From Chryseobacterium daecheongense (GTDB lineage: Bacteria > Bacteroidota > Bacteroidia > Flavobacteriales > Weeksellaceae): a DNA stretch of 64,000 nucleotides. The translations under genes were made by a program, and so were the position numbers. The notes beneath the pieces were generated by a model. It saw only the letters and a program-made list of their open reading frames with translations, did no database searches and was not told the origin of the DNA. Positions 1 through 10,200 of this stretch are shown piece after piece (within the stretch, counting starts at the first letter, position 1; every line of letters starts with the position of its first letter). The stretch covers positions 4,650,001-4,714,000 of the forward strand of contig CP115858.1 of assembly GCA_027920525.1 (NCBI GenBank), read 5' to 3'.

Positions 1-789
1 AGGTGCAGATACATTTAAAGTTTGCAGCATGACAGGGTATTCCTGGCTGTTCTTAATAATATTAAAATCTCCGCCATACACAAGCATTTCATCAGCAGGA
101 ATTTGAAGCGCGTCCACATAAGATTTGATCATTTCCAGCTGGCTTTTTCTGATGCTGACTTCATTTCCCTGGCAGCCGGGTTGTGTAGATTGAAGATGGG
201 TAGAAATACAATGAATCCGTTTTCCGTTTTTAATAATACGTGCGTACACAAAACCCTTTAAAGAAAGAGCATCGAAATCACATCCTTTGGGAAAGATATA
301 TTGATTCATTATTTCAATCGGGTACTTACTGGCAATCATCACTCCACCGTTTTCCAGTCCGCCCGAGACTACTTCTCTCCAGTCTCCGGAAGTGCTATTC
401 CAGCCTTGTTTGGTTTGTCCAAGAATAGGTGTCTGGTAAGGGAATTTTGAAGAAAGTTTTTCTCGAAGTATTGTTGAAGCTGTATTGTCAAAGCATTCCT
501 GCAGGAGTAATACATCATAATTTTTGATAAAGTCTGCCGTCCCGATTTTTTCTGCCCTTTGATTTTGCGACCATTGTGTGGTAGAGGCTACAGCGATATC
601 CCGTAATAAGAATGTGTTGTAAGTGAGTACTTTGAGATCATTATCTCCTAAACGTGAAAATCTATCGTTTTTATTTACCTGATTGGCAATAGAGTCATTT
701 TCTTCAAAAGAGGCTTGTTCACCGCATGAAATAAATGAAAGAAAGCATAATAATGCAAGAAGATAGAATCTCCGGTCGAAATTTTTCAT
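1..789 (-). CDS. Sphingomyelinase-like phosphodiesterase lipoprotein (C-terminus off the window)
   Basis: The open frame starts at an ATG at 789 and runs off the left edge without a stop, so only 263 N-terminal residues are visible. It begins with a signal peptide ending in a lipobox (FISC), indicating a lipoprotein. The rest matches the endonuclease/exonuclease/phosphatase fold: LKVLTYNTFLL near residue 43, DVLLLQECFD, a central stretch with NGGVMIASKYPIE, then STHLQS and YGGDFNI. The order and the segment around GGVMIASKYPI resemble bacterial neutral sphingomyelinases more than DNA-repair nucleases of the same fold. Predicted role is hydrolysis of a phosphodiester in a lipid head group outside the cytoplasm. 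The family is well supported; the exact substrate is inferred. Confidence 0.75.
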   Translation of the reverse strand, partial: MKNFDRRFYLLALLCFLSFISCGEQASFEENDSIANQVNKNDRFSRLGDNDLKVLTYNTFLLRDIAVASTTQWSQNQRAEKIGTADFIKNYDVLLLQECFDNTASTILREKLSSKFPYQTPILGQTKQGWNSTSGDWREVVSGGLENGGVMIASKYPIEIMNQYIFPKGCDFDALSLKGFVYARIIKNGKRIHCISTHLQSTQPGCQGNEVSIRKSQLEMIKSYVDALQIPADEMLVYGGDFNIIKNSQEYPVMLQTLNVSAP

Positions 790-924
790 ATGTATTTTTT
801 ATTTGATGGGCTAAAATACTCTATGAAGAAAAAGTAAATGTTATCTAAGTATTATATGTATATTAAGTTTGTCATAAAATAAAATGTGACAAGATATCTC
901 TGCAATTACTTCGCGAGATATAAA

Positions 925-956
925 ATAAAAAGTCCCATTATTCAAATAATGGGACC
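925..956 (-). terminator. Terminator of ahcY
   Basis: A perfect 11-bp stem (GTCCCATTATT pairing with AATAATGGGAC) separated by two bases is followed, on the minus strand, by a T run. It lies just past the ahcY stop codon. Confidence 0.8.
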
Positions 957-978
957 GTATATTGCGTATGATTATATC

Positions 979-2295
979 TTAATATCTGTAGTATTCCGGT
1001 TTGAACGGACCTTTTACATCTACACCGATATATTCAGCTTGCTCAGGAGAAAGAGTTTCCAGCTCAACGCTTAATTTTTTAAGGTGAAGGGCAGCTACTT
1101 TTTCATCTAAGTGTTTTGGTAGTGTATACACCTCGTTTTTGTATGCTGCAGAATTATTCCATAATTCGATCTGAGCTAAAGTCTGATTAGAGAAAGAATT
1201 GGACATTACAAAACTAGGGTGTCCTGTAGCACATCCAAGGTTTACAAGTCTTCCTTCCGCAAGGATGATAATTTCTTTTCCTCCTTCCAAGGTATAGATA
1301 TCTACTTGTGGTTTAACTTCTGATTTTGTGTGACCATAGTTTTTGTTTAACCATGCCATATCAATTTCATTATCGAAGTGACCGATGTTACAAACGATCG
1401 CCTTATCTTTCATTTTAAGGAAGTGCTCTGCTCTCACGATATTGAAGTTACCGGTAGTCGTAATGATGATATCTGCATTATCTACAACTGTATCTAATCT
1501 TTTTACTTCATAACCATCCATTGCAGCCTGTAAAGCACAGATAGGATCAATTTCAGTAACCGTTACGATAGAACCTGCCCCTCTGAAAGAAGCTGCCGTA
1601 CCTTTACCTACATCTCCGTAACCACAAACTACCACTCTTTTACCTGCCAACATTACGTCTGTAGCTCTTCTTACAGCATCTACTGCAGATTCTTTACAAC
1701 CGTATTTGTTGTCAAATTTAGACTTGGTAACAGAATCATTCACATTGATAGCCGGCATTACTAACGTACCGTTCTTCATTCTTTCATATAATCTGTGTAC
1801 TCCGGTAGTGGTTTCTTCAGAAAGTCCTTTGATATCTTTTGTTAATTCAGGGTACTTATCAAAAACCATGTTCGTTAAATCTCCACCGTCATCAAGGATC
1901 ATGTTTAATGGCTTTCTTTCTTCACCGAAGAATAAAGTCTGCTCAATACACCAGTCGAATTCCTCTTCATTTAATCCTTTCCAGGCATAAACAGGAATTC
2001 CTGCAGCAGCAATAGCGGCAGCAGCGTGATCTTGTGTAGAGAAAATATTACAAGAAGACCATGTAACTTCAGCACCTAAAGCTACTAAGGTTTCGATAAG
2101 CACAGCTGTCTGGATCGTCATGTGTAGACATCCTGCAATTCTTGCTCCTTTTAGGGGTTGAGATGGTCCGTATTCTTCACGGATAGACATCAGGCCAGGC
2201 ATTTCTGCCTCAGCAAGAGTAATTTCTTTTCTTCCCCATTCTGCAAGAGAAATGTCCTTAACTTTATAAGGAACGTATTGTGTTGTAGTACTCAT
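979..2295 (-). CDS. ahcY: Adenosylhomocysteinase
   Basis: S-adenosylhomocysteine hydrolase, which converts SAH to adenosine and homocysteine in the cytoplasm and so removes the product inhibitor of methyltransferases. Length 438 aa is normal for the family. Visible signatures are DDGGD at 135-139, the [13 protein letters not shown] segment near 194-206, the NAD-binding glycine motif GYGDVGKG at 225-232, and the conserved C-terminal end KPEYYRY. The gene stands alone with its own terminator downstream. A TAATTTTG element (2336-2343 read on the minus strand) lies about 40 bp before the ATG and fits the Bacteroidota -7 box, though no good -33 partner was seen. No SAH riboswitch could be recognised. 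Confidence 0.97.
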   Translation of the reverse strand: MSTTTQYVPYKVKDISLAEWGRKEITLAEAEMPGLMSIREEYGPSQPLKGARIAGCLHMTIQTAVLIETLVALGAEVTWSSCNIFSTQDHAAAAIAAAGIPVYAWKGLNEEEFDWCIEQTLFFGEERKPLNMILDDGGDLTNMVFDKYPELTKDIKGLSEETTTGVHRLYERMKNGTLVMPAINVNDSVTKSKFDNKYGCKESAVDAVRRATDVMLAGKRVVVCGYGDVGKGTAASFRGAGSIVTVTEIDPICALQAAMDGYEVKRLDTVVDNADIIITTTGNFNIVRAEHFLKMKDKAIVCNIGHFDNEIDMAWLNKNYGHTKSEVKPQVDIYTLEGGKEIIILAEGRLVNLGCATGHPSFVMSNSFSNQTLAQIELWNNSAAYKNEVYTLPKHLDEKVAALHLKKLSVELETLSPEQAEYIGVDVKGPFKPEYYRY

Positions 2296-2435
2296 ATGTT
2301 AATGAATAAGTTTAAATTCAATTGATAATGAAATGCAAAATTACAATTAATAATTAAGATATAAAAACGATGGATCAAGTTCAATTGATGAGATTATACA
2401 TGAATTAATATTATTTTTATTTACTCTAAATAAGC

Positions 2436-2443
2436 TATTTTTG
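2436..2443 (+). promoter_or_regulatory. -7 box of the HugZ-like gene
   Basis: TATTTTTG matches the Bacteroidota -7 consensus TAnnTTTG and lies 21 bp before the ATG at 2465. No convincing TTG box was seen at the usual distance. Confidence 0.5.
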
Positions 2444-2464
2444 CATCAATAAAATCGTTGTAAG

Positions 2465-2995
2465 ATGAATGATAACCATGCCCAGGATAATGCTCAAAAA
2501 AAGACAAAGCCACTTACTCCCAAAGTAAAAGAGTTAATAAATAGATCTAAAAGTGTGATTTTAGCCACCGTAGATGCCGAAGGAAATTCCCATTCCAGCT
2601 ATGCTCCTTTTGTACAGATAGAAAATACATTTTACATTTTGGTATCTTTTATGGCAAAACATACAAAAAATCTTGCAGAGGGAAGGAGTACTTCTGTAAT
2701 GCTTATAGAAGATGAGATGGCTACCAAGCAGATATATGCCCGTGAACGGTTAACCTTTGAAGCCAAAACATCACCAATAGAAAGAGATTCTGAAAGCTGG
2801 AATAATGCGGTAAGTCAATTAAAAGAATCTCATGGAAAAGTAGTCGATCTTATTTCCGAAATGAAAGATTTTATTCTTATTGCTTTACATCCGCTTAAAG
2901 GTTCCTATGTGAATGGTTTTGGAAGTGCTTACTTTGTTGATGAGAACCTGGAAATCCTTGAGCATAGAAATGATGTTAACCATCAATCAAAATAA
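2465..2995 (+). CDS. HugZ/HutZ-family heme-utilisation protein (PNPOx-like split barrel)
   Basis: A 176-aa protein with a pyridoxamine 5'-phosphate oxidase-like split barrel. Family features are the N-terminal helix and strand KVKELINRSKSVILATVDAEGNPHSS-like segment (residues 21-50; here GNSHSSYAPFV), the central LAEGRSTSVMLIED, and the C-terminal HPLKGSYVNGFGSAYFV. This order is typical of HugZ/HutZ proteins, which bind or degrade heme for iron release; some relatives bind flavin instead. No heme-transport genes are adjacent, so the heme role rests on family resemblance only. A Bacteroidota -7 box precedes it. The gene is followed by a PPTase gene 109 bp downstream on the same strand. Confidence 0.75.
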   Translation: MNDNHAQDNAQKKTKPLTPKVKELINRSKSVILATVDAEGNSHSSYAPFVQIENTFYILVSFMAKHTKNLAEGRSTSVMLIEDEMATKQIYARERLTFEAKTSPIERDSESWNNAVSQLKESHGKVVDLISEMKDFILIALHPLKGSYVNGFGSAYFVDENLEILEHRNDVNHQSK

Positions 2996-3104
2996 ATTGG
3001 AAGGTAGGAGAGGAAGAGTATTATTTTTAGCAAAACCCGACTTCATCTTCTACAATTATATGATCATTACATTTCTTTTTATTACTTTTATCCAATAAAA
3101 AACA

Positions 3105-3719
3105 ATGCCCCTTTACCGAGATTTTTCAGATGAAACCGCTACAATTCTTATTTGGAAATATGATGAGAGCGAAGAATTACATACTAATGATCTTTTAGAA
3201 CCTGAAAATGCGGAAAAAGTAAAAGACTACCATCCCAAGAAATTACTGGAAGTCTTAATGGTTCGTAAACTTTTAAAAGGATTAAAGCCGGATTCTAAAA
3301 TACTCTATAAAGAAAGAGAACCTTTTCTTTCTCCAAAAGATGCGGAAATTTCAATCACCCATTCATTTCCTTTTGCAGCTATTGCCATTTCAAAAAGAAA
3401 AATCGGAATTGATATTGAAAAATTCAATCCTAAGATCATGAGGGTTATTGATAAGTTTACCTATGAAAATGAAAGAGGATTTATTCCTGAAGATCTCGCC
3501 CATACTTATTATACCATTATCTGGAGCGTAAAAGAAAGCATGTATAAGATCCATCATTCCAAATACTGGTCCTTGAAGAAAAACTATGAAGTGAAGCCTT
3601 TTCAGCTAAAAAATCTTCATAAAATAAGCTGCCGGGTGTATGACGATCAGTTTTCAGATGAGTTCAAAGCAAGGGTAGAATTTTTTGATGACTACTGCTT
3701 TACGATTGTGGAGGAGTAG
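3105..3719 (+). CDS. 4'-phosphopantetheinyl transferase superfamily protein
   Basis: A 204-aa protein predicted to transfer the phosphopantetheine arm of CoA to an acyl or peptidyl carrier protein. Diagnostic residues are the ISITHS strand (82-87), the metal-binding GIDIE (101-105) and WSVKESMYK (140-148), the G-I-D and W-x-x-K-E-A/S-x-K motifs of the Sfp-like two-domain group. No carrier protein or NRPS/PKS gene is nearby, so the target is unknown; it may serve as the general activator for fatty-acid or secondary carrier proteins. Its 3' end overlaps the convergent FUSC gene by 20 bp. Confidence 0.85.
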   Translation: MPLYRDFSDETATILIWKYDESEELHTNDLLEPENAEKVKDYHPKKLLEVLMVRKLLKGLKPDSKILYKEREPFLSPKDAEISITHSFPFAAIAISKRKIGIDIEKFNPKIMRVIDKFTYENERGFIPEDLAHTYYTIIWSVKESMYKIHHSKYWSLKKNYEVKPFQLKNLHKISCRVYDDQFSDEFKARVEFFDDYCFTIVEE

Positions 3720-5967
3720 CCGCTTCGGATTCGTTCTTGTATTTCTCGATCACCTTTCTTTGCTCTTTAGCAACATCATAAATAAGCTCAAGCACATCAT
3801 GGATGTTTTTCAGTTCCGTAAGATGAGATATCTTATTGGGATCGTTAACTTCTGAAGCTTCATTTTCCTCGAGCTCTGTTTTCCTTTTCAGCATGAGGTC
3901 GTCAATAGAAGAATCCTCCGGTTCCAGACGGCTTTCCATTTTAAGGGATTCATTGATTTTTTCACCATTAAGAAGGGCATAGGTCTGCTGTAACTCCGAT
4001 TCTATTTTCCGGCTCCAGCTGTCAGCATCTATTTCAGGATATTTCTCATCATTTTTAGCATATTGCGAAAGCGAAGCTGTATAAGCCGTAACAAGATGGG
4101 AAGTTGCTACAAACTGGTGAACAACTTCCAGCTTCTTCTGCTGATTTTTGGGTTCTGAGATCATCCTCTGGAAATTGTCGGAAAGATTGGCCAGGGAAAT
4201 AATCGCATTTTTACGTTTTACCTTATAGTCCTCAAGGTCAAAATTATCTTCAAGGAATTTGGAAATAACACTCTGAAAATAGATGAGGTTACTTTCTGCA
4301 GATTTTTTCATCAGATCCAGATTCTGAGTATGCTCCCAGACAGGAAGGACAATATAGGAAACAAGGAACGCAATAATACCTGCAATCATCGTATCCACAA
4401 TTCTGTCTTTGAAAATAACGTCAACCTTTCCGGGGCTTAAAAAATTAAAGCTCATAAAGACATAGATCGTCATGAATAATACAGCCCAGAAATATTTGCC
4501 TTTTAGTAAACTGAAGCAAAGGATCATGCTGATCAGAAGTGTGGCAAATAATATAGCATTGATGTGAACAAAGTGGAGTATGATATAGGCTATTGTAGCT
4601 CCTACAATAGTGCCGTACAAACGAAGTCCGTTTCTTTGTTTTGTTATGGAATAAGCCGGTTTTAATATAGCGGTAATCGTAATCAATATCCAGTAGGTAT
4701 GGCCGATTCCTAAAAACTGAAAAAGAGAAAACAGATACCCGATCAGTAAAGCGGTCGTAATGCGAATGGCATGACGAAACTGAGAGGAAGATAGGGATAT
4801 GTTGTTTCTAAGGACTTTGAAATTAAGCTTTTCTTCATTAGGCATAAACTTTCTTAGGTCTAATCCTGTTGAAAGACTTTTTGCAAGTTTTACATCTTGT
4901 GAAAAAACTTTATAGATCTCGTTGATTTCCTTTGTAATCTCGCTGATACGCATCAGGATCTGACGCAGGATCATAAAGTTTTCTAACGTTTCGGGTGTGA
5001 TCTGCCTGTTCCTTAGTTCAAAATACAGGGTATTCAGTTTCTTAAGTTCCATTTCCAGATCAAAAATAGGTTTTGCACGGGTACCCAACTGTAAAGAAAT
5101 TCCAATGTTTGTTATTTCTTCTGAAAGCAGGTTGAGGTAATCATGGATATTAACCAATATCATGCTGTCCTTGAAACTTTCCTGCAACTTCTGATAATCA
5201 CTTTCAGAAGTCATCAGTTTCTCATGAAGGTCCATTGAGTTCAGGAACATCAGCATCAATAATCTGCTGGTCGTCGTAGATTCATTAACAATGGTTCTTG
5301 TCTTAAAAACGGTTTCCCGGGTTTCCTCCTGAAGGTTCTTGATTCCTATCTGCTTGGCAATAACCTGGGTGGTCAGTTTATCGAAATCAGGATTCTTTTG
5401 GTAATAATTTGCTTTTATTTTTAAAAATTCTGCCAGCTGGAGATAATTTTCGCCGATCATCTGGCTTGCCAGCTTATAAGGCTGGATAGTCGTAACAATA
5501 AGGAAGATCAATAAAAACCATATACAGCCTGACGCAAAGATCAGCAGACTTTTAAAAATATTGTCTCCGGTCAGATGTCCGTCGATAAAGATCGCTAGTA
5601 CCACCAGAGATAAAGAACCAACGGCAGCCAGCCTTTGCCCGTATACCCCGATAAGTGAAAAAAACATGGCAAATACGATGATCTCGAGGATCACCAGTAC
5701 TTTGATATGCATCACCAGGCTGGCAATAAGTGCTACAAACACAAAACATACAATAGCAAAAGTAAGGGCATTCCTCCTTCTGATAAACGGTCCCGGCTGA
5801 TCAGTAAGGGCTACGAAACTGGTTCCCAGAGGGAAGAGAAAATATTCTTTTAAAATTCCAAAATGGGCGAGAACCAAACAAGGTAATACAGTGGCTAATG
5901 TAATCCTGATTGCAGAATATACATACTGACTGGTTACAAATTTTTTTAGTTCCGCCGAATAGTTCAT
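3700..5967 (-). CDS. FUSC-family (YccS/YhfK-like) inner-membrane protein
   Basis: A large membrane protein of about 755 aa. It has an N-terminal cluster of hydrophobic helices (roughly residues 15-170), a long cytosolic helical region, a second helix cluster starting near residue 400 with the TALLIGYLFSLF and HTYWILITITAILKP segments typical of FUSC/YccS proteins, and a charged C-terminal tail. The family includes putative aromatic-acid or efflux transporters, but function here is unproven. I place the start at 5967 (MNYSAELKKF); the frame extends nine codons further upstream but that lead has no support. It sits downstream of porV with a hairpin between, so it is probably a separate transcript. 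Confidence 0.8.
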   Translation of the reverse strand: MNYSAELKKFVTSQYVYSAIRITLATVLPCLVLAHFGILKEYFLFPLGTSFVALTDQPGPFIRRRNALTFAIVCFVFVALIASLVMHIKVLVILEIIVFAMFFSLIGVYGQRLAAVGSLSLVVLAIFIDGHLTGDNIFKSLLIFASGCIWFLLIFLIVTTIQPYKLASQMIGENYLQLAEFLKIKANYYQKNPDFDKLTTQVIAKQIGIKNLQEETRETVFKTRTIVNESTTTSRLLMLMFLNSMDLHEKLMTSESDYQKLQESFKDSMILVNIHDYLNLLSEEITNIGISLQLGTRAKPIFDLEMELKKLNTLYFELRNRQITPETLENFMILRQILMRISEITKEINEIYKVFSQDVKLAKSLSTGLDLRKFMPNEEKLNFKVLRNNISLSSSQFRHAIRITTALLIGYLFSLFQFLGIGHTYWILITITAILKPAYSITKQRNGLRLYGTIVGATIAYIILHFVHINAILFATLLISMILCFSLLKGKYFWAVLFMTIYVFMSFNFLSPGKVDVIFKDRIVDTMIAGIIAFLVSYIVLPVWEHTQNLDLMKKSAESNLIYFQSVISKFLEDNFDLEDYKVKRKNAIISLANLSDNFQRMISEPKNQQKKLEVVHQFVATSHLVTAYTASLSQYAKNDEKYPEIDADSWSRKIESELQQTYALLNGEKINESLKMESRLEPEDSSIDDLMLKRKTELEENEASEVNDPNKISHLTELKNIHDVLELIYDVAKEQRKVIEKYKNESEAATPPQS

Positions 5968-5992
5968 ATTACAAAAATAAATATTGACAAAC

Positions 5993-6020
5993 AAAAAAGC
6001 CTCATAAATATGAGACTTTT
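5993..6020 (-). terminator. Probable terminator after porV
   Basis: CTCATA and TATGAG form a stem around two A's, extended by AAAG/CTTT-type pairs with one mismatch, with a T run on the minus strand just beyond. It lies 24 bp past the porV stop codon. Confidence 0.6.
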
Positions 6021-6043
6021 CTAAACTTAAATGTTATATTTTT

Positions 6044-7207
6044 TTAATTATCAACATTAGAAGTTTCATCTCCGATATTCCAGGTCAAACCGAAACGAAG
6101 CGTGTTATCTAAAGCTGTATTAATTTTAGACATATTGATCAGATAAGAAATATCAAGTCCGAAAGAACGGTACTTCAAACCAATACCTGCTGTTGCGAAC
6201 TCTCTGGCTCCCTGTTCAGGGCTTTCGCGGAAATAACCAGTTCTTACTGCAAAAGCATTATCGTATGAATATTCCAATGCACCACTATACATGATACTGT
6301 TCTTGTTTTTGAAAGACTTTCCGATTCCCGCAATAGGTCCCACATTTGGTACCGCATACATAGGCTGTCTGGTATTAGGATCCATTCCTACGAATTCTGA
6401 TCCCGGAACCAAGATTTTAGAACCTTCTACGCTGATCCCGATTTTATTAAGGTCATCCAGATACATATCATAACCAACCCCTAATCTTGCCATGGTAGGT
6501 AGATAAGATCTTGATTCTTCATTTCCTGTGTAATCCAGTTTCGGACCCAGGTTTTGAATAGCAAAACCGGCATTCACTTTACCATCATATCCTCCGATAC
6601 TTGAAAATCTTGGAGAGGTATAGTATCCTGAAACGTCTACCGCAAATGAATTGGCAGGTTTTAATGTAGTATCTGTGTTGAACCCTCCGGCTAAATCTGA
6701 ACGGATGAATCTACCCGTTACAGCCATTGAGTATGAATCTGAAAGCTTTAATCCATAAGCAACATCAATAGAGAATTCATTTGGTTTTGATGTTCCCATT
6801 GAAGCTACTTCGCTACCTACTAACTGAGTCAAGTCTACCTGTCCCATGTTGAAGTAATAAATACTTGCTGAGATCGTAGATCTTTCATCCTGACCTAAGA
6901 ATTTATGGAATGCACCATATAATAGAAATACGTCATTGGTTAATTTTCCCATATAAGGGGTGTAGTTAAGGCCTACGGAAGAACTCGTTCTGCTAAAAGG
7001 ATATTTCGCTGCATTCCAGAATTGTGAAAATGCATCCGGAGAGGTAACGACACCCTGATCACCCATACCTCCAGATCTTGCATCTGGTGCAATTCTTAGA
7101 AATGGAGCTCCGGTCAATACAGGTCTTACCTGCCCCAGATCTTGCGAATAGCCTAAAAAACCAGCACTTAAACCAATTCCTAAAAGCAGTTTAGTAGTTA
7201 AATTCAT
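6044..7207 (-). CDS. porV: Type IX secretion outer-membrane protein PorV (LptO)
   Basis: A 387-aa outer-membrane beta-barrel with a signal peptide (MNLTTKLLLGIG...YSQ). The mature start contains the family hallmark LRIAPDARSGGMGDQGV followed by NAAKYPF, and the alternating hydrophobic pattern of a FadL-like barrel runs to the C-terminus. In Flavobacterium and Porphyromonas, PorV shuttles T9SS substrates from the SprA translocon to the attachment complex and is needed for secretion of many type A cargo proteins. It lies 59 bp downstream of porU on the same strand, the usual arrangement in flavobacteria, and the two are probably cotranscribed. Confidence 0.95.
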   Translation of the reverse strand: MNLTTKLLLGIGLSAGFLGYSQDLGQVRPVLTGAPFLRIAPDARSGGMGDQGVVTSPDAFSQFWNAAKYPFSRTSSSVGLNYTPYMGKLTNDVFLLYGAFHKFLGQDERSTISASIYYFNMGQVDLTQLVGSEVASMGTSKPNEFSIDVAYGLKLSDSYSMAVTGRFIRSDLAGGFNTDTTLKPANSFAVDVSGYYTSPRFSSIGGYDGKVNAGFAIQNLGPKLDYTGNEESRSYLPTMARLGVGYDMYLDDLNKIGISVEGSKILVPGSEFVGMDPNTRQPMYAVPNVGPIAGIGKSFKNKNSIMYSGALEYSYDNAFAVRTGYFRESPEQGAREFATAGIGLKYRSFGLDISYLINMSKINTALDNTLRFGLTWNIGDETSNVDN

Positions 7208-7266
7208 ATGTTGTCTTTTATATATTATCAGTTTTTTATTAATATTATTATTATCCTTATTTTATT

Positions 7267-10200
7267 TTACTTCAAAAGTACCATTTTTTCTACAGCTGTG
7301 GCACTTCCTTTGCATTTTTCTTGGTTTTGACTTTTTGCAAATATCTTAAAAATATATGTTCCCTTCCCAACAGTTGCCCCAAAATCGTCTCTTCCATCCC
7401 ATTCAATTGCCTGACGTGGCGTTCTAAAGCCCTGTAGGAACGGTTCTGCAACTACAGCCTGTGATAAAGTTCTTACCAATTTTCCTGTTATTGTATAGAT
7501 TTGAACATTTACATTCAGAATATCATCACAATTATGCTCAAACTGAACATACGTTTTATTGGTAAACGGATTCGGCCAGTTAAGAGGTCTGTTGATTACC
7601 AGATGCTGATCCGCTTCATCCTTAACTTCAAAGTTTAACGTTGCAGATGTAGAATTATTGTTTATATCCCAAACTTTAAATGATAATTGATGCTGACCTA
7701 CCGATAAATTCCTGAAAGGGTAGGTTACATTTCCTTTCTGATAATCTGCAAGACTCGGACTCAGACATCCATTTCCTTCTCCCGAAGAATAAAAATCGTT
7801 TAAAACAATAGTATTGATGATCTGGCCGTCCAAATATACAGTAATATCATGGCCAATACCGGATCCTGTTGAATTTATACCTGTATCATCTGTAATACAG
7901 GCAAGCAACATCGGATTCTGGTCTGTAATACCTCCATCCGCAAAGTTTGTATTGTTCATGTACAGCTTTACCTTAGGGGGCTGGCTGTCATTAATCCCGT
8001 TCGGGTTAATATCTCCAACCTGTACCGCCTGATTATTGAATACGTCCGTAGCTTTATTGTCAGCATATCCGAGGATTCTTCCTTCACCTACGGCATAATT
8101 AATATCTTTCGGTACATAAAATTCTACAGTGAATACCCCATTCACAGCAGTACCTGACGCCTTCACAATAGCACTTCCTTCTTCAGTATATTCAAGGATA
8201 GGGGTGAGGTTTCCGTCGTTATTCAATGTTTTTTTATTAAGCCTCTTATCGAAGATATTGATAACCACTCTTCCGTTAAAAGAGGTATTAATACTTCCGT
8301 TTGTATTGTTGATATGTCCTTTTACTTTTACAAAGTCCAGACCTCTGATCAGTCCGGGTACCGGAGTTTCTATAGCATCGATTACCAATAACCTTTTTGG
8401 TCTGCTTAATTTCATAGCAGGATCACCCAGAAGATTTACTTTCAAGTGGTCTGCTTGCGGACCTTTTTGTCTTTTAGCATTTAAATGGGCAACACCAAGG
8501 GTTTCAAAATCATCATTCACAAGTTTGAAAATATCTTTGGTATAAAGGTCTGTAAAATCACGACCATAATCCACACCAATAGCACGGCTTGAGGTGATCA
8601 TTGTTGCCGGCCCTCCCTGTTTCATTTTTAGAAAACGTTCTCCGGCAGAAAAGGTTTCCGGTTCATCCCAGAGCGTAAATTCACAAGTAATCGTAGACAC
8701 GAATGGAAATCTGCTGTACACATTAGAAAAGTTATTGGCATTATTGATCTCATCAAGGGTAAGCACTCTTTCCTGAGCCCATCCGCTGATTCCTCCATGT
8801 CCGAAATAAAACAGGTACATACTGTTTCCGATATCATTGGAGATTGCCTGGTTTACCTGTGGGTATCTTTGTCCGCCTGCTGTACTCTGAGCCTGAAAAG
8901 CATCCAGATAGAGTTTTCTTACATTATATTCTTTAAGATTTGTAGATCCCGGCTGCTCGAAAACAGTTGCTAATGTAGTGTTCATTACATCATGGAAAGG
9001 ACCTCCGCCATCATCATCATCATCTACCACGAAATCAAGTTTCATACGCCATTCCCCAAAAGGAGTCGACTGCCCCGGTAAAGAATTGTAATACGCAAGG
9101 GTTTTATCCATCATTACCGCTGCTTCAGTAGCATTTGCCGCAGGAAGTCTTCCTACCGGCACATCAGGTAAGTTATTCGGGATCGAAGCAGAAGTTTGTG
9201 GTTTTGTCATTACGATATAATCATCGGTAACAAATGAAGTAATGAAATCTGAAGACTGTTCACTTTCATAGCTGGATACCACATTGGAATTGTTAGGAAC
9301 CCTGTTTTTATAATCGTAAGAGGTATCACCCAGAATAAATACATATTTTAAACTTCCCAGTGGTGTATTTAATTTGGTTATAAAATCACGGATAGCAGTA
9401 AGATCTTTACTTCCGCTTCCAAATTCATTATAGATTTTATTAACATCTACAATCTGTACATTATAATTATTTTTAGTCTGATGGTAGTTGGCAAGCCTTT
9501 GAGCCTGGGACATCATTTCAGGGACTGTAATAATCAGATAATCTACATTTTGTAATCCCGAGAGGTTCTGGTTGGCAATTCTCTCTACGAATTGAGGTGA
9601 ATAAGCGGCATCAGCCTTAAATGCAACAAACTCGTTATTGAAATTTAAATCAGAAGTAATATATCCGAAATTAAAATTACCACTTCCCGTTGCTTTGTTG
9701 ACTCTTCTGTTGGCATTGGTGATATCCGTGACATCCCAGATCTGTTCCAATCCCGCCGTATTGCTTACGCTGAATCCATAACTGGTGTTGGATCCGCTTA
9801 CAAGGGAAAAATCCCTGAAATTCATCTGTGACCCGTTATATCTAAGGTCCTCTTTGTATTGAACTTCGGCGTAATCAAAATAAAACAAACCATTAGGATT
9901 TGTTGCGATGTTCGGTTTATAGTTGATCGTAAGCTGATTGCCACTTAAATTGGTAACATCTCCAAAATAAACATATGGGACATAATCAGGGTCCGTTGAA
10001 CCGGATGAAAAAGGCTGAGCATTTTGATTATTAATATCAAAAGTTATACTGTTTCCCTGAGACTTATACCCAATTACCCGTGTTCTGTATTTTACGGGAT
10101 CGCCGCCCAGGATTGGAGTGGTGAGGTTAAAAGTAACCGATTTGTCGGTGGTAAACGGAGCTTCTTCTGTCCAAACCCTTCCGACTTTCATGATGTTTTT

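Noticed and set aside
2296..2464. Possible SAH riboswitch upstream of ahcY
   Set aside because: The gap is AT-rich and shows no structured GC-containing element; only a -7 promoter box is visible.
2913..3098. 61-codon plus-strand ORF between the HugZ-like and PPTase genes
   Set aside because: Shares most of its length with the 3' end of the HugZ-like gene in another frame and shows no domain.
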